NCBI GenBank assembly: GCA_934518555.1
Contig: CAKSXW010000001.1
Location: 20,528-84,527 of the forward strand
Direction: 5' to 3'
DNA: 64,000 nucleotides
Origin: an uncultured Faecalibacterium sp.
Lineage (GTDB): Bacteria > Bacillota > Clostridia > Oscillospirales > Ruminococcaceae
In this document: positions 1-8,877 of the stretch, one piece after another
Layout of the letters: the number at the start of each line of letters is the position of its first letter
How positions within the stretch are numbered: position 1 is the first letter of the stretch
Translations under genes and position numbers: made by a program
The notes under the pieces: model-generated
The model's input: the letters and a program-made list of their open reading frames with translations, nothing else
Told to the model about the DNA's origin: nothing
Databases searched by the model: none

Positions 1-568
1 GGCCCTCAGAGCCATGCTGCATGGTGGTGGTGCGGCCGGTGTTGCGGAAGTACAGGCTGGTGTACACATATTCGGTGTCGTAGGGGATGGCCTGGGTCTC
101 CACCCGGTCCTGGTAATCCACCCGGTGCACCACGATCTTGGTACCGGCGGTAACCAGCCGGTCCTGGGCAGGCTCGGTGTAGTCATCCCCCTCCAGGGTG
201 ATGCCGGCCCGGGCCAGTGCGTCGGCCACGGTGCCGCAGACCATCTTCACCGGGTACTCCTGGCCGTCGGCCTGGATGTTCACGGTAAAGGCACGCTCAA
301 TGTTCAGGCTGGCAATGTTGCCGTTGAAGGCGGTGTAGTACACACGGTCGCCTTCCTCAGACTGGAAGCCCGTCAGGCTCATGACCTGCTCCGGGTCGGT
401 CTCGGAGGTCAGGATGACCTGCCGGGCCCCGGTGGAGTCGGTGACGTAGGTCAGCCGCAGGTTTGCAGCGGTCACACCCAGGGTAGCCACAAGGCACAGG
501 ACCATGACACAAAACGCCAGCACACGGGACGAAACTGCCTGTTTGCAGTTCGACAATGCTTTTTTCAA
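1..568 (-). CDS. DUF348/G5-domain cell-wall protein (YabE/Rpf-like), N-terminal part
   Basis: Partial gene; the rest lies off the left edge. The reading frame from a TTG codon at 568 gives a short basic N-terminus and one membrane segment (VLAFCVMVLCLVATLGVTA). A DUF348-like unit follows (GTVADALARAGITL, then an IVVHRVD strand), and then the start of a G5 domain (AIPYDTEYVY). This order is that of YabE/resuscitation-promoting-factor type wall proteins, which usually end in a 3D or transglycosylase domain not visible here. The start is uncertain: the clearest Shine-Dalgarno (GAGAGGAG, near 593-600) is about 24 nt upstream of the TTG, and a second in-frame TTG at 592 is too close to it. Confidence 0.7.
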   Translation of the reverse strand, partial: MKKALSNCKQAVSSRVLAFCVMVLCLVATLGVTAANLRLTYVTDSTGARQVILTSETDPEQVMSLTGFQSEEGDRVYYTAFNGNIASLNIERAFTVNIQADGQEYPVKMVCGTVADALARAGITLEGDDYTEPAQDRLVTAGTKIVVHRVDYQDRVETQAIPYDTEYVYTSLYFRNTGRTTTMQHGSEG

Positions 569-876
569 GTTTACGGAAGCGATACGAGACAACTCCTCTC
601 TTGGTTTGATTTGGGTGGCGGCTGCCGGCACCCAAGTTGGTGCCCCGGCCGCCCGGACTGGGAAGGGGGGCGTTTGCCGCCGCCTGCTTCACAATCAAAT
701 ACGATGCTCTTTTTTGCTGTGGATAGCGGAGCATCGTACCAGGTCGGAATCCGCTCCAGCGGGGTGCCATCCCCCCGGCGCAGGCCCCATCCGCCTGTGC
801 CGTGCCGCCTTGCCGACGGCCTTTCACTTCATCCTGATAAAATTTACACGCTGCAACGTCCGTTGTCCGCTGCACG
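569..876 (-). promoter_or_regulatory. Long structured 5' leader of the G5 gene
   Basis: No credible gene is seen here. Read on the minus strand it is GC-rich and holds several self-complementary stretches, for example GGCACC/GGTGCC around 622-645 and AGCGGA/TCCGCT around 723-758. YabE/Rpf-like genes are often controlled by the ydaO c-di-AMP riboswitch. Pieces here faintly resemble it, but I cannot match the consensus, so only a structured leader is claimed. Confidence 0.35.
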
Positions 877-882
877 GCTGTT

Positions 883-911
883 ATCTTACCAGACCATCCC
901 CGATTTGTCAA
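883..911 (-). promoter_or_regulatory. Promoter for the leftward G5 gene
   Basis: On the minus strand TTGACA (906-911) and TAAGAT (883-888) are separated by 17 bp. Transcription would start near 876, giving a leader of about 300 nt before the G5 gene. Confidence 0.6.
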
Positions 912-1319
912 ATCCGGGGGTTCGGGTTCGTTAGTTCTTTGACATTCTTTTTTGTGCAATTTTCACAGTGTTTTCTCCATTTTATGGGCTTTTCAGTGGT
1001 TTCCTTCCGATTTTGCCCCGTTTTCTGTACCGGATTTGTTCATAAATTTTTAACATCTGCACCCCCGTTTTTGGGGCCTTTCGGGGCGGTTTTTCTGGCT
1101 TGGAACCAGGGTCAACCGGCTTTGGCACGATGGTTTTCCCCTGCAAAAAAGGGCTTGTCAGGCCCGGTTTTCGACCCCCGAAAGGGCCCCAAAACCGCCC
1201 ATTTTGCCCCCTCCAGCAAAATGCCGAAGCCCCGAAATCCGGGCCTAAAATGAACACACTTCCGCCGCCGGGCCGCCGGGGGTAGAATCGAATAAAAAAC
1301 AGAAAGGAAGGTCAAACCC
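912..1319. other. Intergenic stretch without a recognisable gene
   Basis: The ORFs across this stretch have no recognisable protein character. It ends in the ribosome site AAAGGAAGG, about 8 nt before the fibre gene start at 1320. A weak TAGAAT (1283-1288) could be a -10 element, but no good -35 was found. Confidence 0.5.
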
Positions 1320-2960
1320 ATGAAGATCCAGATCATTCAACGGGCCTACGGCTGCACGGAATTTCTGGCCCGGCCCAGCCAGCTGCACCTGGGGGCCCAG
1401 AACGCCCAAGGGGTGGACCAGCTGGAGTTCCAGCTGCCGGACAGCTGGGGCGGCTGCACCGCCGCCCTGTACCTGCGCCGGGCCGACGGCACCCAGCTGG
1501 CGCCGGTGCCCCTGGACGCCCACCACTGCGTCACCGTGGACCGCAGGCTTACGGGCTGCACCGGGGGCCAGTGGATGCTGGCGGCTGTGGACAGCAGCGG
1601 CTACACCGCCTACACCCGGCCCGGCCTCTACGACGCCTACCCCACCCTGCCCACCGACGGCGGCAGCCAAGAGCTGCCCCCCACCCTCTACGAGCAGTTT
1701 GTGGCCCGGGTGCTGGAAAGTGCCAGCACCGCCGCCAACGCTGCCCAGAGTGCCGCCGCCAACGCCGCACGCTGCAGCACCGACGCTGCCAACGCCCAGA
1801 CCGCTGCCCGGCAGGCCAGCACCAGCAGCACCGCCGCCTCCGGCTGTGCCGACCGGGCCGAGGCCGCTGCCGCCCGGGCAGAGCTGCTGGCCCCCAAAGA
1901 GGGGCAGGTCCTCAGCGTCAACGGCAAGGGCGGTGCCGTGACCCTGACAGCCCAGGACCTGGGGGCCCTGCCCCGGCCCCACCAGCCCACCGCCGGGGCC
2001 TTGGTCCGGGTGCTCAGCGTGAACCCCGACACCGGGGCCATCCTGACGGACACCACACCGCCGCCGGACCTGTCCCCCTATGTCCGCAGCAGCACCCTGC
2101 CGGGCCCCAGCACCCCCGGCCCGGTACGGGCAGACCCTCAGTACGGCGTCTCGGTGCAGGCCGACGGCACCCTCACCACCGTACCGGCTACCCAGGAGCA
2201 GCTGGAGGCCATGACCCACGGCTATGCCCCCCTGGTGCCGGCCCTGCTGCCCTATGGCGTCAAAAAAGCCCTGACCACCGGCCGCACCGCCGCCGGGTGG
2301 ACCAGCCAGGAAAAGACCGAGGCCCTCCGGGGCCTGGGGGTGGACCTGGAGGCCTACTACACCAAGACCCAGGCCGACGCCAAGTTTGGCACACCCTACG
2401 CCCTGCCTGCAGCCACAGCGGACCAGCTGGGCGGCGTAAAGGTGGGGGACTACCTGGACATTGCCCCGGACGGCACCCTCAGCGGCAAGACCCTCAACGA
2501 CAAGATCGCCGCAGCCGTGGCGGTAAAGTCGGCCCCCCGGCTGGTGTGGAACTCCCACGTAGAGACCGGAACAAAGTGGAAGACCTACGACATCAAGATG
2601 CCAGACGGCCTTGACTATGTGCACGTCAAGTCGAGGTACAACGACAGCAGCCACGCATACGGCGAAGAAGTAGATATCGCCAAAGGCGGCACCGTGAATC
2701 ACGACTTCGGCAAGGGCAAGTCTTTTCCGTCCAACACCACTTTCCGGCCCGACGGCACCCTGCACTTTGAGCTGGCGACCAGCATCGGAACTACCGGCGG
2801 CTACACCGTAGACATCTGGCTCTCCGGCTACCACTACCCCACCTTAGGGGAGCTGGTGACGGAGACCCAGGCCGCCCAGGCCGACACCGAAGCTGTGGCC
2901 GTGGACCAGGAATACCGCCTGACCCTGCTGGAAGCCGGGGTAGACCCCACCATCACCTGA
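1320..2960 (+). CDS. Phage-type tail fibre / baseplate receptor-binding protein (outside the prophage)
   Basis: 546 residues. The N-terminal ~130 residues resemble a BppU-like baseplate adaptor domain. An Ala-rich coiled-coil segment (about 140-200, many AA/Ser/Thr/Gln) follows, then a collar motif (LSVNGKGGAVTLTAQDLGAL) and a C-terminal ~195-residue head. That head matches the head of the prophage fibre at 13789-15327 with about 17 substitutions by eye. Start ATG 1320 follows AAAGGAAGG. It heads a compact fibre-lysis cassette with no capsid, terminase or tail-tube genes beside it, so it is a remnant or a domesticated cassette. Receptor recognition is inferred from the family. Confidence 0.75.
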   Translation: MKIQIIQRAYGCTEFLARPSQLHLGAQNAQGVDQLEFQLPDSWGGCTAALYLRRADGTQLAPVPLDAHHCVTVDRRLTGCTGGQWMLAAVDSSGYTAYTRPGLYDAYPTLPTDGGSQELPPTLYEQFVARVLESASTAANAAQSAAANAARCSTDAANAQTAARQASTSSTAASGCADRAEAAAARAELLAPKEGQVLSVNGKGGAVTLTAQDLGALPRPHQPTAGALVRVLSVNPDTGAILTDTTPPPDLSPYVRSSTLPGPSTPGPVRADPQYGVSVQADGTLTTVPATQEQLEAMTHGYAPLVPALLPYGVKKALTTGRTAAGWTSQEKTEALRGLGVDLEAYYTKTQADAKFGTPYALPAATADQLGGVKVGDYLDIAPDGTLSGKTLNDKIAAAVAVKSAPRLVWNSHVETGTKWKTYDIKMPDGLDYVHVKSRYNDSSHAYGEEVDIAKGGTVNHDFGKGKSFPSNTTFRPDGTLHFELATSIGTTGGYTVDIWLSGYHYPTLGELVTETQAAQADTEAVAVDQEYRLTLLEAGVDPTIT

Positions 2961-2977
2961 AAGGAGGACTGCATAAA

Positions 2978-3136
2978 ATGTTGTACCGCATCTGTAAGCG
3001 CATGATCCAACGGGGCCAGACTGCTGGCCTGGCGGAAAAGCTGGATATCTTTTTTGCCGCCGACCGCCTGACGGCAGACCAATACCAGGAGCTGACCCAG
3101 CTGCTGGCCCAGCAGGAGGCCGTCCATGGCACTTAA
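2978..3136 (+). CDS. XkdX-like small phage protein
   Basis: 52 residues, starting at ATG 2978 after AAGGAGG. The first 39 residues (MLYRICKRMIQRG...TADQYQEL) are identical to the protein at 13613-13771 in the prophage. The size, the place right after a fibre gene and the LTADQY motif fit the XkdX family of small tail-associated proteins, whose role is unknown. The stop overlaps the start of the endolysin gene. Confidence 0.65.
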   Translation: MLYRICKRMIQRGQTAGLAEKLDIFFAADRLTADQYQELTQLLAQQEAVHGT

Positions 3137-3539
3137 TGCCTACTCCCGGGCCCGGGAGGGCTCCAAGGCCCTGTCTGCCAACTTTACCGCCGGGGAGTTT
3201 GCCTGCCAAGACGGCTCCGACCCTATTTTTATCGACAGTGACCTGGTGGCCCTGCTGCAAGCCATCCGGGACCACTTTGGCAGGCCTGTTGTCATCACCA
3301 GCGGCTGGCGCACCGCCGCCCACAACGCCGCCGTAGGTGGGGCAAGGTTCAGCCAGCACTGCTACGGCCGGGCCGCCGACATCCGGGTGCCGGGGGTGTC
3401 GGTGGAGGCAGTGGCGGCCTACGCCGAGACCCTGCTGCCGGGCACCGGGGGCCTGGGCCGCTACCCCGTCAAGCCGGGCCGGGCCGCTGGCTGGGTCCAT
3501 GTGGACACCCGGCCCCACAAAAGCCGCTGGACCGGGTAA
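3126..3539 (+). CDS. Peptidase M15 family endolysin (D-Ala-D-Ala type)
   Basis: 137 residues. Zinc-peptidase motifs of the M15 family are visible: SGWRT near 60, SQHCYGRAADI (His and Asp ligands) near 77-87, and WVHVD (His ligand) near 126. It would cut peptidoglycan stem peptides, acting as the lysis enzyme beside the holin. The equivalent place in the prophage holds an unrelated GH25 muramidase, so the two modules share flanking genes but differ in the lytic enzyme. The start overlaps the end of the XkdX-like gene by 11 bp. Confidence 0.75.
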   Translation: MALNAYSRAREGSKALSANFTAGEFACQDGSDPIFIDSDLVALLQAIRDHFGRPVVITSGWRTAAHNAAVGGARFSQHCYGRAADIRVPGVSVEAVAAYAETLLPGTGGLGRYPVKPGRAAGWVHVDTRPHKSRWTG

Positions 3540-3551
3540 GGAGGTGACACT

Positions 3552-3779
3552 TTGGAGACCATTCTTGCGGCGGCACTTACCGGGGCCGTGACCCTGGTGG
3601 GGGTGCTGATCGCCAACAGCCGCAGCCAGGCCGTTACCGACACCAAACTGGAGGAGCTGACCCGGGAGGTACGGGAGCACAACCACTTTGCCCACCGGGT
3701 GCCCATTTTGGAAGAACAGATGAAGGTGGCCAACCACCGCATCGCCGATTTAGAAACCATTGCAACAAGGAGGAACTGA
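3552..3779 (+). CDS. XhlA-like membrane-associated lysis protein
   Basis: 75 residues from a TTG start at 3552, with AAGGAGG 8-14 nt upstream. It has one N-terminal membrane segment (ILAAALTGAVTLVGVLIA) followed by a charged amphipathic helix with heptads (TKLEELTREV ... KVANHRIADLE). The second half is almost the same as the prophage protein at 12713-12970. Such proteins sit between endolysin and holin genes and are thought to assist membrane lysis. The stop overlaps the next start (TGATG). Confidence 0.6.
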   Translation: METILAAALTGAVTLVGVLIANSRSQAVTDTKLEELTREVREHNHFAHRVPILEEQMKVANHRIADLETIATRRN

Positions 3780-4033
3780 TGATGAATACCAACCCTAAGA
3801 TCCCTACCGCCACCATTGCCCGCACCGCTGTGCTGCTGCTGGCTTTGACCAACCAGGTGCTCAGTGCCTGCGGCAAGCCCCTGCTGCCCCTGGAAAGCCA
3901 GACCGTGGAGCAGCTGGTGACTGCCGGCATTACTACCGTGGCCGCCCTGGTGAGCTGGTGGAAGAATAACTCCTTCACCCCTGCCGCCATCCAGGCCGAC
4001 GGCTACCTTGCCCGGCTGAAAAAGCAGCTGTGA
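3779..4033 (+). CDS. Phage holin (SPP1/Bhl-like)
   Basis: 84 residues. It has two hydrophobic segments (about 12-29 and 44-58), a SWWKNNSFT motif typical of SPP1-type holins after the second segment, and a basic tail (LKKQL). It would open the membrane to let the endolysin out. It is the last gene of the isolated fibre-lysis cassette and is followed by a strong terminator. It is not related to the LLH-type holin of the prophage at 12384. Confidence 0.7.
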   Translation: MMNTNPKIPTATIARTAVLLLALTNQVLSACGKPLLPLESQTVEQLVTAGITTVAALVSWWKNNSFTPAAIQADGYLARLKKQL

Positions 4034-4061
4034 TAACGCCCTGTATTATATAAGGTAGGGC

Positions 4062-4096
4062 AGCCCCCGGAACACCCGGTTCCGGGGGCTTTTTTG
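4062..4096 (+). terminator. Rho-independent terminator of the fibre-lysis cassette
   Basis: Stem AGCCCCCGGAAC / GTTCCGGGGGCT with a short loop, followed by a run of T. Confidence 0.85.
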
Positions 4097-4170
4097 CGCC
4101 TTTTTGCCCCTAGGGGGAGTTTCTTAGCAGGTTCTTAGCCTCAAGCAGGGTGGAATTTGTGGGTTTTTGT

Positions 4171-4250
4171 GCAACAAAACGCACACTTTGCAACAAATTC
4201 GCAACGGAACCGCACCAATACCGCAACAGAAATTTTTGTTGTGCAACAAA
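4171..4250 (+). repeat. Five phased GCAACA repeats upstream of the surface-protein promoter
   Basis: GCAACA or a one-base variant starts at 4171, 4190, 4201, 4223 and 4243, with steps of 19, 11, 22 and 20 bp, close to whole helical turns. The last is part of the palindrome TTGTTGTGCAACAA. The remainder of 4097-4326 holds no gene. The block ends 77 bp before the -35 box, where an activator or silencer might bind. Confidence 0.4.
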
Positions 4251-4326
4251 CCATGGTATTTCTGCTCAATTCAGAGCCTTAAACTTTGTCTCAACTTCCA
4301 AAATTGCACGAGGTGCCTGCTTTTTA

Positions 4327-4355
4327 TTGACTGCCGCCCTTAAAAATGGCATAAT
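4327..4355 (+). promoter_or_regulatory. Promoter of the LPKTG surface protein gene
   Basis: TTGACT (4327-4332), 17-bp spacer, CATAAT (4350-4355): near consensus. The leader is about 90 nt and ends in GGAAAGGAG before the ATG at 4451. Confidence 0.75.
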
Positions 4356-4450
4356 GGAGGCAGAGGGATATAAACAGAATCACTGTCCTATAAACAGGAT
4401 ACATACCCCTTGCAGAACGACTTGACGACATCGGAAAGGAGCCACCCATT

Positions 4451-7400
4451 ATGACAAACAAAAACTTGAAACTCGCTGCAATGTCCGTAGCACTTACCGC
4501 CTGCGTTGCCGCCCAACCCCTGGTGGCCCACGCTGTAGACGCCCCTGCGGACCCGGAAGGCAAGGACGCCGACCCCAAGGCTGCTTTGGAAGAAGGTTCC
4601 GACCTGAAGGACCAGGAGGGCAAGGACCCTGCCCAGGAGACCCCTGAGGACCAGGTGGAGGCCCCTGTAAATGAGGAAGCCGACAAAAAGGACCAGGCGT
4701 CTGCCTTTGTCCCGGATACCGAATCCAAGGACGTTGAGATCGATTACAAAGACCCCCAGCCGGACCCCAAGGACCCCGACACCACCGTTGCCAAGGGAGA
4801 TGTCATCGACACCACCAAGAAGGACGAGGAGACTGGCGAGACGGGCAAGATCGGTGAGGCCACCAAGACCGAGACCGTGGACCCCGACGCCTCCACCACT
4901 GAGGTAGAGATGGGCAAGACCACCACCCACCCCGACGGCAGCACCACCACCCCGGGTACCCAGATCACCACCGACCAGGGCACCGGCGAGGCAAAGGCTG
5001 AGACTGAGACCGAGACCCAGGAGACCGGCGATAAGCAAAAGGACCCGGAGAAGGGCCAGATCGACCTGAATGAGGAGCTGGGCGAGGACCGCTCGAAGCT
5101 GACCTGGGACGGCGTAGACGCCGAAGCCGGGAAGGGCCAGGAAGAAAAGGCCAAGTACAACGGCTATACCATCCAGGAGTCCAAGCCTTCTGAGGACGGC
5201 AACTCCAAGGAGCTGACCCTGAAAAAGACCGAGACTGGGGAGGCAAAGCGCCTTTCTGCCGAGGATATCGCCAAGCTGATGGACGAGAGCGAGCACCTGG
5301 ACAAAAAGGAGGACGGCTCCTATACCCTGAAAAAGACCGAGGACATCCTGGACGAGGAGGGCAATGTCATCGGCACCCGTACCACGGTGTACGAGGTTAC
5401 CAAGGATTCGGTGCAGACCACCACCGAGACCACCCTGAAGATCCGGATGGACAAGGGCACCGAAAAGGGCTCCGAGAAACTGGACACCCCGATCCAGCAG
5501 CCGGACATCAAGGACAAGGAGACCGAAAATGTCCTTCTCCCCTCCGGGAAGCTGGAAAGCATCCTCGAGGACCCCACCAACAAAAAAGACGACAACACCT
5601 ACACCTATACTGAGACCATCCACAATGAGGACGGCACCACCACCATCCGGGAGTACACCATCACCAAGACCGATGAGGCCCCGGACCTTACCCCTGAGGA
5701 ACTGGCTAAGCGTCTGGCTGGCGACACCGATTACGAATACAAGAACGGAAAGTTCTACTACAAGGGCGTTGAGATGGACGATCTGCAGATCAATGCAGTC
5801 CGCCATACCCTGCGCTATGAGGTCACCGTCCAGGAGACCAAAAGGGCCCCCGGCCAGGTGAGCGGAAAGGACGAAGCCGAAGCCGCCGCCAAGACCGAGG
5901 CCATCAAGGACGCCCTGCGGAATGCGGCCAAGCAGAATGGCATTGAGCTCACTGAGGATGAACTGAAGGGCATCAAACTCACAGGCGGCGACCTGGTCGT
6001 TACCCGGGATGGCAAGAAGTATACCTTCCACTATACTACTAAGGCAGGTGTCGAATATTCTGCTCCCATCGACACCGGCGAGACCATCGTGGACGGCAAG
6101 GACGCCGAGGACGTGAAGGAGACCACCGTGACCGGCACCGCCTACGTCACCAGCGGCACCATCTCCTGGTCCAAGCAGGACGAGAAGGGCAACTATACGG
6201 CCTCCGGGACCCTCAAGCCCGGTGACACCCACATTTCTTCTAAGCCCGAGATTCCCAAAGGCGACAATGTGGTCTTTACCCAGAAAGACGATGCGGCCGT
6301 CTACACCGTGACCACCAAGAACGACGACGGCAGCATCACCGAGACCATCTACACCTTTAGAGAAGCAGTCGTCTCCCTTGATTCTTACGAGCAGAAGCAG
6401 GCCGCCTGGGATGCTCTTGCCGCCTCCACTGGCAAATCCATTGCTCAGCTGCAGAAAGAGGGCTACACCATCAGTGACATCAAGTTTGATTCTGTCAACA
6501 AATCCACCTGGACCGTGGAGACCAGGACCCACAAGACCGAGACGACGAAGGAAACCCTTAACCAAACTCTAGTAGACGACACCTGGACCCTGACGGGCAC
6601 CACCCTCAAAACCAAGGACGGCCAAATCTACAAGAACCTGAAGAAGAACTCTGACGGCACCTACACCGCCACCAAGGAGGATGGTGACAAGACCATCACC
6701 TATACCTTTACCCTTGGGGTAGAAACGGACCTGGATGAACCCACTATCAAGGCCATGCTGGCTGCGAAATTCCCGGAATCCAATGGCAACATCACTTTGG
6801 ATACCACTGCTATGACTGCCACCTACGAGAAGGCGGATGGCAGCACCGTTACCATCAGCTACAAAGACCTGAGCAAAAAGACCCTGAAGATCGACACATC
6901 GGTCAGCGAAGCTGTCTCCGTGACAGAGACCATAAAGGACGGTGACAAAGCAGCCCTAGAGGCCGCACAGGATAGGCTGTACGAGGCACTGAAGGAGAAA
7001 GTAAAATCCATTAAGCTGCAGAAGGGCGAGGAGCTCTGGATCGGCGACCTGCAGATCACGGACATCGACAAGCAGAAAACGGAGATCATCAAGAAATTCA
7101 CCACGGCTGTGTCCCACGAAAATATGTCCCAGCAGGCCCTCATCGCCGCCCTGAACGCCCAGGCCGACGAGGCAAAAAATCAAACGGTGGTCGTGAACAA
7201 GGGCACCAAGTATGAGGAGGAGCTGCCCAACTACTACTCCGGCGATGAGAACCTCCAGCACAACCCCAAGGAACCTCCCACGGACTGGTATGGAAATCCA
7301 GAACCCGTGGGGAAGGGAGACCACATCACCCACCTGGACCTGGCCTCCGGTGCCAAGATGGACAAACTGGCGGATAAAAACGGCAAGGTAACCAAGACCG

Positions 7401-8737
7401 ACTGCGTGCTTCTTTCCAAGGGCCTGAAGCTGGAATGGAACTACAGTGCCGAGAATCTGCTGGCAGATCAATCTACCCTGCAAAAACCAGATCAGAACCA
7501 TAAGGTCGGCCTGGAGGACCGCATCACTAAGGACACCGAGGACGGCAAGGGCTCTCACTACGAGTATAATCGTGATCAGTGGTACGACCCTTATAGCAAC
7601 CGGTGGTACAGCAACAACAACAACCCTGATAAGAGTGCTTTCTACAAGCTCACTGGCACCGTCGCTTACGATGCACTCACTAAAAATGGCGAAGTTATCG
7701 AGTATCCCAGCCGGAGAGCTGCCATCCAAGCCTACCGGAACGCTGTTAAAGGCACCACCCTCACCGATGAGGAGATCCTCGGCACCTATGTGGTACCTCT
7801 GGGCTCCGGCAGTGGAACCAGCTACCAGGTCTATACCAAGACTGCCGAGATGACCTCCTACGGCTACATGACCCGGGATGCCAACACCTGCGTCAACAAC
7901 ACCTTTGGCCGCCAGTACGAAAACTCGCTCTGGTACAATGAATGGGACTATGTGGGCGGCTACGACCTGATGATCAGCGACCTGGTGCAGGTCAGCGAAG
8001 GCAAGGTAGTGGGCCAGACCCAGTCCGACATCAAGACCCTTTGGGCTCCTCTGGCCGTCCGCTCCACCCAGAGCCTGGAGAACAAGAGCCTGCAGCTGAA
8101 CAACATGCAAACCAGCACCACTGTGACCGGGACCAAGGACTTTGGCAGCGGCTATGAGGAGGAAGGCAACTTCACCTACAACGTTTCCTACAACCACACC
8201 GACACCTACGCCAACCACTGCAGCCAGGGCGTCAAGGGTACCGGCACGGGCAAGTACAAGACCTTTACCCAGCTGCTGAAGGAGAAGTTCTCCGGCAAGG
8301 GCGAGACCAGCTACGATACCGGCAGCATCAGCTACACCTACCGCACCACGGACAAGGTGGACACCACCGCCCTGACCAAGGACACCAAGAACACCACCAC
8401 CGCCAAGGCAACCTACAACTTTACCACCGTGGCCCGGAAGAACTTTACCGTCACCACCCCTGCGGACCCGGAGGAGCCCACGCCTCCCCAGGAGGAAGAA
8501 GTCGAGACCCCGGAGACCCCCAAGACCCCGGAGACCCCGGAGGCACCCCTTGTGGAAGAAGCCACCCCGGAGGAGCCTGCGGCCCCTGCAGCTCCGGAGC
8601 TGCCTGCCGTAGAGGCCGCCGCCGCTCTGCCCAAGACCGGTGTGAACTGGATCGCCGCCCTGGGCATGGCCCTCAGCGGTATGGTGCTGACGGTCCTGGG
8701 TGCCTTTACCACCCTCAAGTACAAGGAAAAGCACTAA
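4451..8737 (+). CDS. Large LPKTG sortase-anchored repetitive surface protein
   Basis: 1428 residues, exported and wall-bound. Residues 1-~29 are a signal peptide (basic MTNKNLK, hydrophobic core, AHA cleavage site). A very acidic Asp/Glu/Lys/Thr/Pro-rich region (~30-220) follows. The middle (~220-1000) consists of loosely repeated strand-rich modules, each with YT(F/V)T- or TITYTF-like strands and helices such as LTPEELAKRLAG and LTEDELKGIKL. Then come a ~350-residue segment rich in Asn/Tyr, a Pro/Glu/Thr linker (ETPETPKTPETPE), LPKTG, a membrane helix and a KYKEKH tail. Probably an adhesin or stalk; the ligand is unknown. No sortase gene lies in the window. It is monocistronic, with its own promoter and terminator. 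Confidence 0.85.
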   Translation: MTNKNLKLAAMSVALTACVAAQPLVAHAVDAPADPEGKDADPKAALEEGSDLKDQEGKDPAQETPEDQVEAPVNEEADKKDQASAFVPDTESKDVEIDYKDPQPDPKDPDTTVAKGDVIDTTKKDEETGETGKIGEATKTETVDPDASTTEVEMGKTTTHPDGSTTTPGTQITTDQGTGEAKAETETETQETGDKQKDPEKGQIDLNEELGEDRSKLTWDGVDAEAGKGQEEKAKYNGYTIQESKPSEDGNSKELTLKKTETGEAKRLSAEDIAKLMDESEHLDKKEDGSYTLKKTEDILDEEGNVIGTRTTVYEVTKDSVQTTTETTLKIRMDKGTEKGSEKLDTPIQQPDIKDKETENVLLPSGKLESILEDPTNKKDDNTYTYTETIHNEDGTTTIREYTITKTDEAPDLTPEELAKRLAGDTDYEYKNGKFYYKGVEMDDLQINAVRHTLRYEVTVQETKRAPGQVSGKDEAEAAAKTEAIKDALRNAAKQNGIELTEDELKGIKLTGGDLVVTRDGKKYTFHYTTKAGVEYSAPIDTGETIVDGKDAEDVKETTVTGTAYVTSGTISWSKQDEKGNYTASGTLKPGDTHISSKPEIPKGDNVVFTQKDDAAVYTVTTKNDDGSITETIYTFREAVVSLDSYEQKQAAWDALAASTGKSIAQLQKEGYTISDIKFDSVNKSTWTVETRTHKTETTKETLNQTLVDDTWTLTGTTLKTKDGQIYKNLKKNSDGTYTATKEDGDKTITYTFTLGVETDLDEPTIKAMLAAKFPESNGNITLDTTAMTATYEKADGSTVTISYKDLSKKTLKIDTSVSEAVSVTETIKDGDKAALEAAQDRLYEALKEKVKSIKLQKGEELWIGDLQITDIDKQKTEIIKKFTTAVSHENMSQQALIAALNAQADEAKNQTVVVNKGTKYEEELPNYYSGDENLQHNPKEPPTDWYGNPEPVGKGDHITHLDLASGAKMDKLADKNGKVTKTDCVLLSKGLKLEWNYSAENLLADQSTLQKPDQNHKVGLEDRITKDTEDGKGSHYEYNRDQWYDPYSNRWYSNNNNPDKSAFYKLTGTVAYDALTKNGEVIEYPSRRAAIQAYRNAVKGTTLTDEEILGTYVVPLGSGSGTSYQVYTKTAEMTSYGYMTRDANTCVNNTFGRQYENSLWYNEWDYVGGYDLMISDLVQVSEGKVVGQTQSDIKTLWAPLAVRSTQSLENKSLQLNNMQTSTTVTGTKDFGSGYEEEGNFTYNVSYNHTDTYANHCSQGVKGTGTGKYKTFTQLLKEKFSGKGETSYDTGSISYTYRTTDKVDTTALTKDTKNTTTAKATYNFTTVARKNFTVTTPADPEEPTPPQEEEVETPETPKTPETPEAPLVEEATPEEPAAPAAPELPAVEAAAALPKTGVNWIAALGMALSGMVLTVLGAFTTLKYKEKH

Positions 8738-8828
8738 CGGCCCTGTGGCCCCGGCTTTTCCCACCAGACCCTATTCTTTCAGCCCACGCCATTCACTATG
8801 ACCTTATGATGGTCAAGTCGTAAACGCG

Positions 8829-8866
8829 CCGAAAGGGCCTCCCCGGCAACGGAGAGGCCCTTTCGG
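8829..8866. terminator. Bidirectional terminator between convergent genes
   Basis: Stem CCGAAAGGGCCTC / GAGGCCCTTTCGG, followed by TT-A-TTTTTA on the plus strand. It lies between the surface-protein gene and the leftward gene ending at 8878. Confidence 0.8.
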
Positions 8867-8877
8867 TTATTTTTATG

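Noticed and set aside
569-876. Firm assignment of a ydaO c-di-AMP riboswitch
   Set aside because: Only scattered short resemblances; the consensus blocks are not in the right order.
1245-2834. Long minus-strand frame of 529 codons across the fibre gene
   Set aside because: A GC-rich shadow: Gly/Val-rich with no domain or ribosome site, while the plus strand has a clear fibre protein.
4388-6565. Minus-strand frame of 725 codons, and another at 6956-8764, over the surface protein
   Set aside because: Low-complexity Leu/Gly/Val shadows of a repetitive plus-strand gene with signal peptide and LPKTG.
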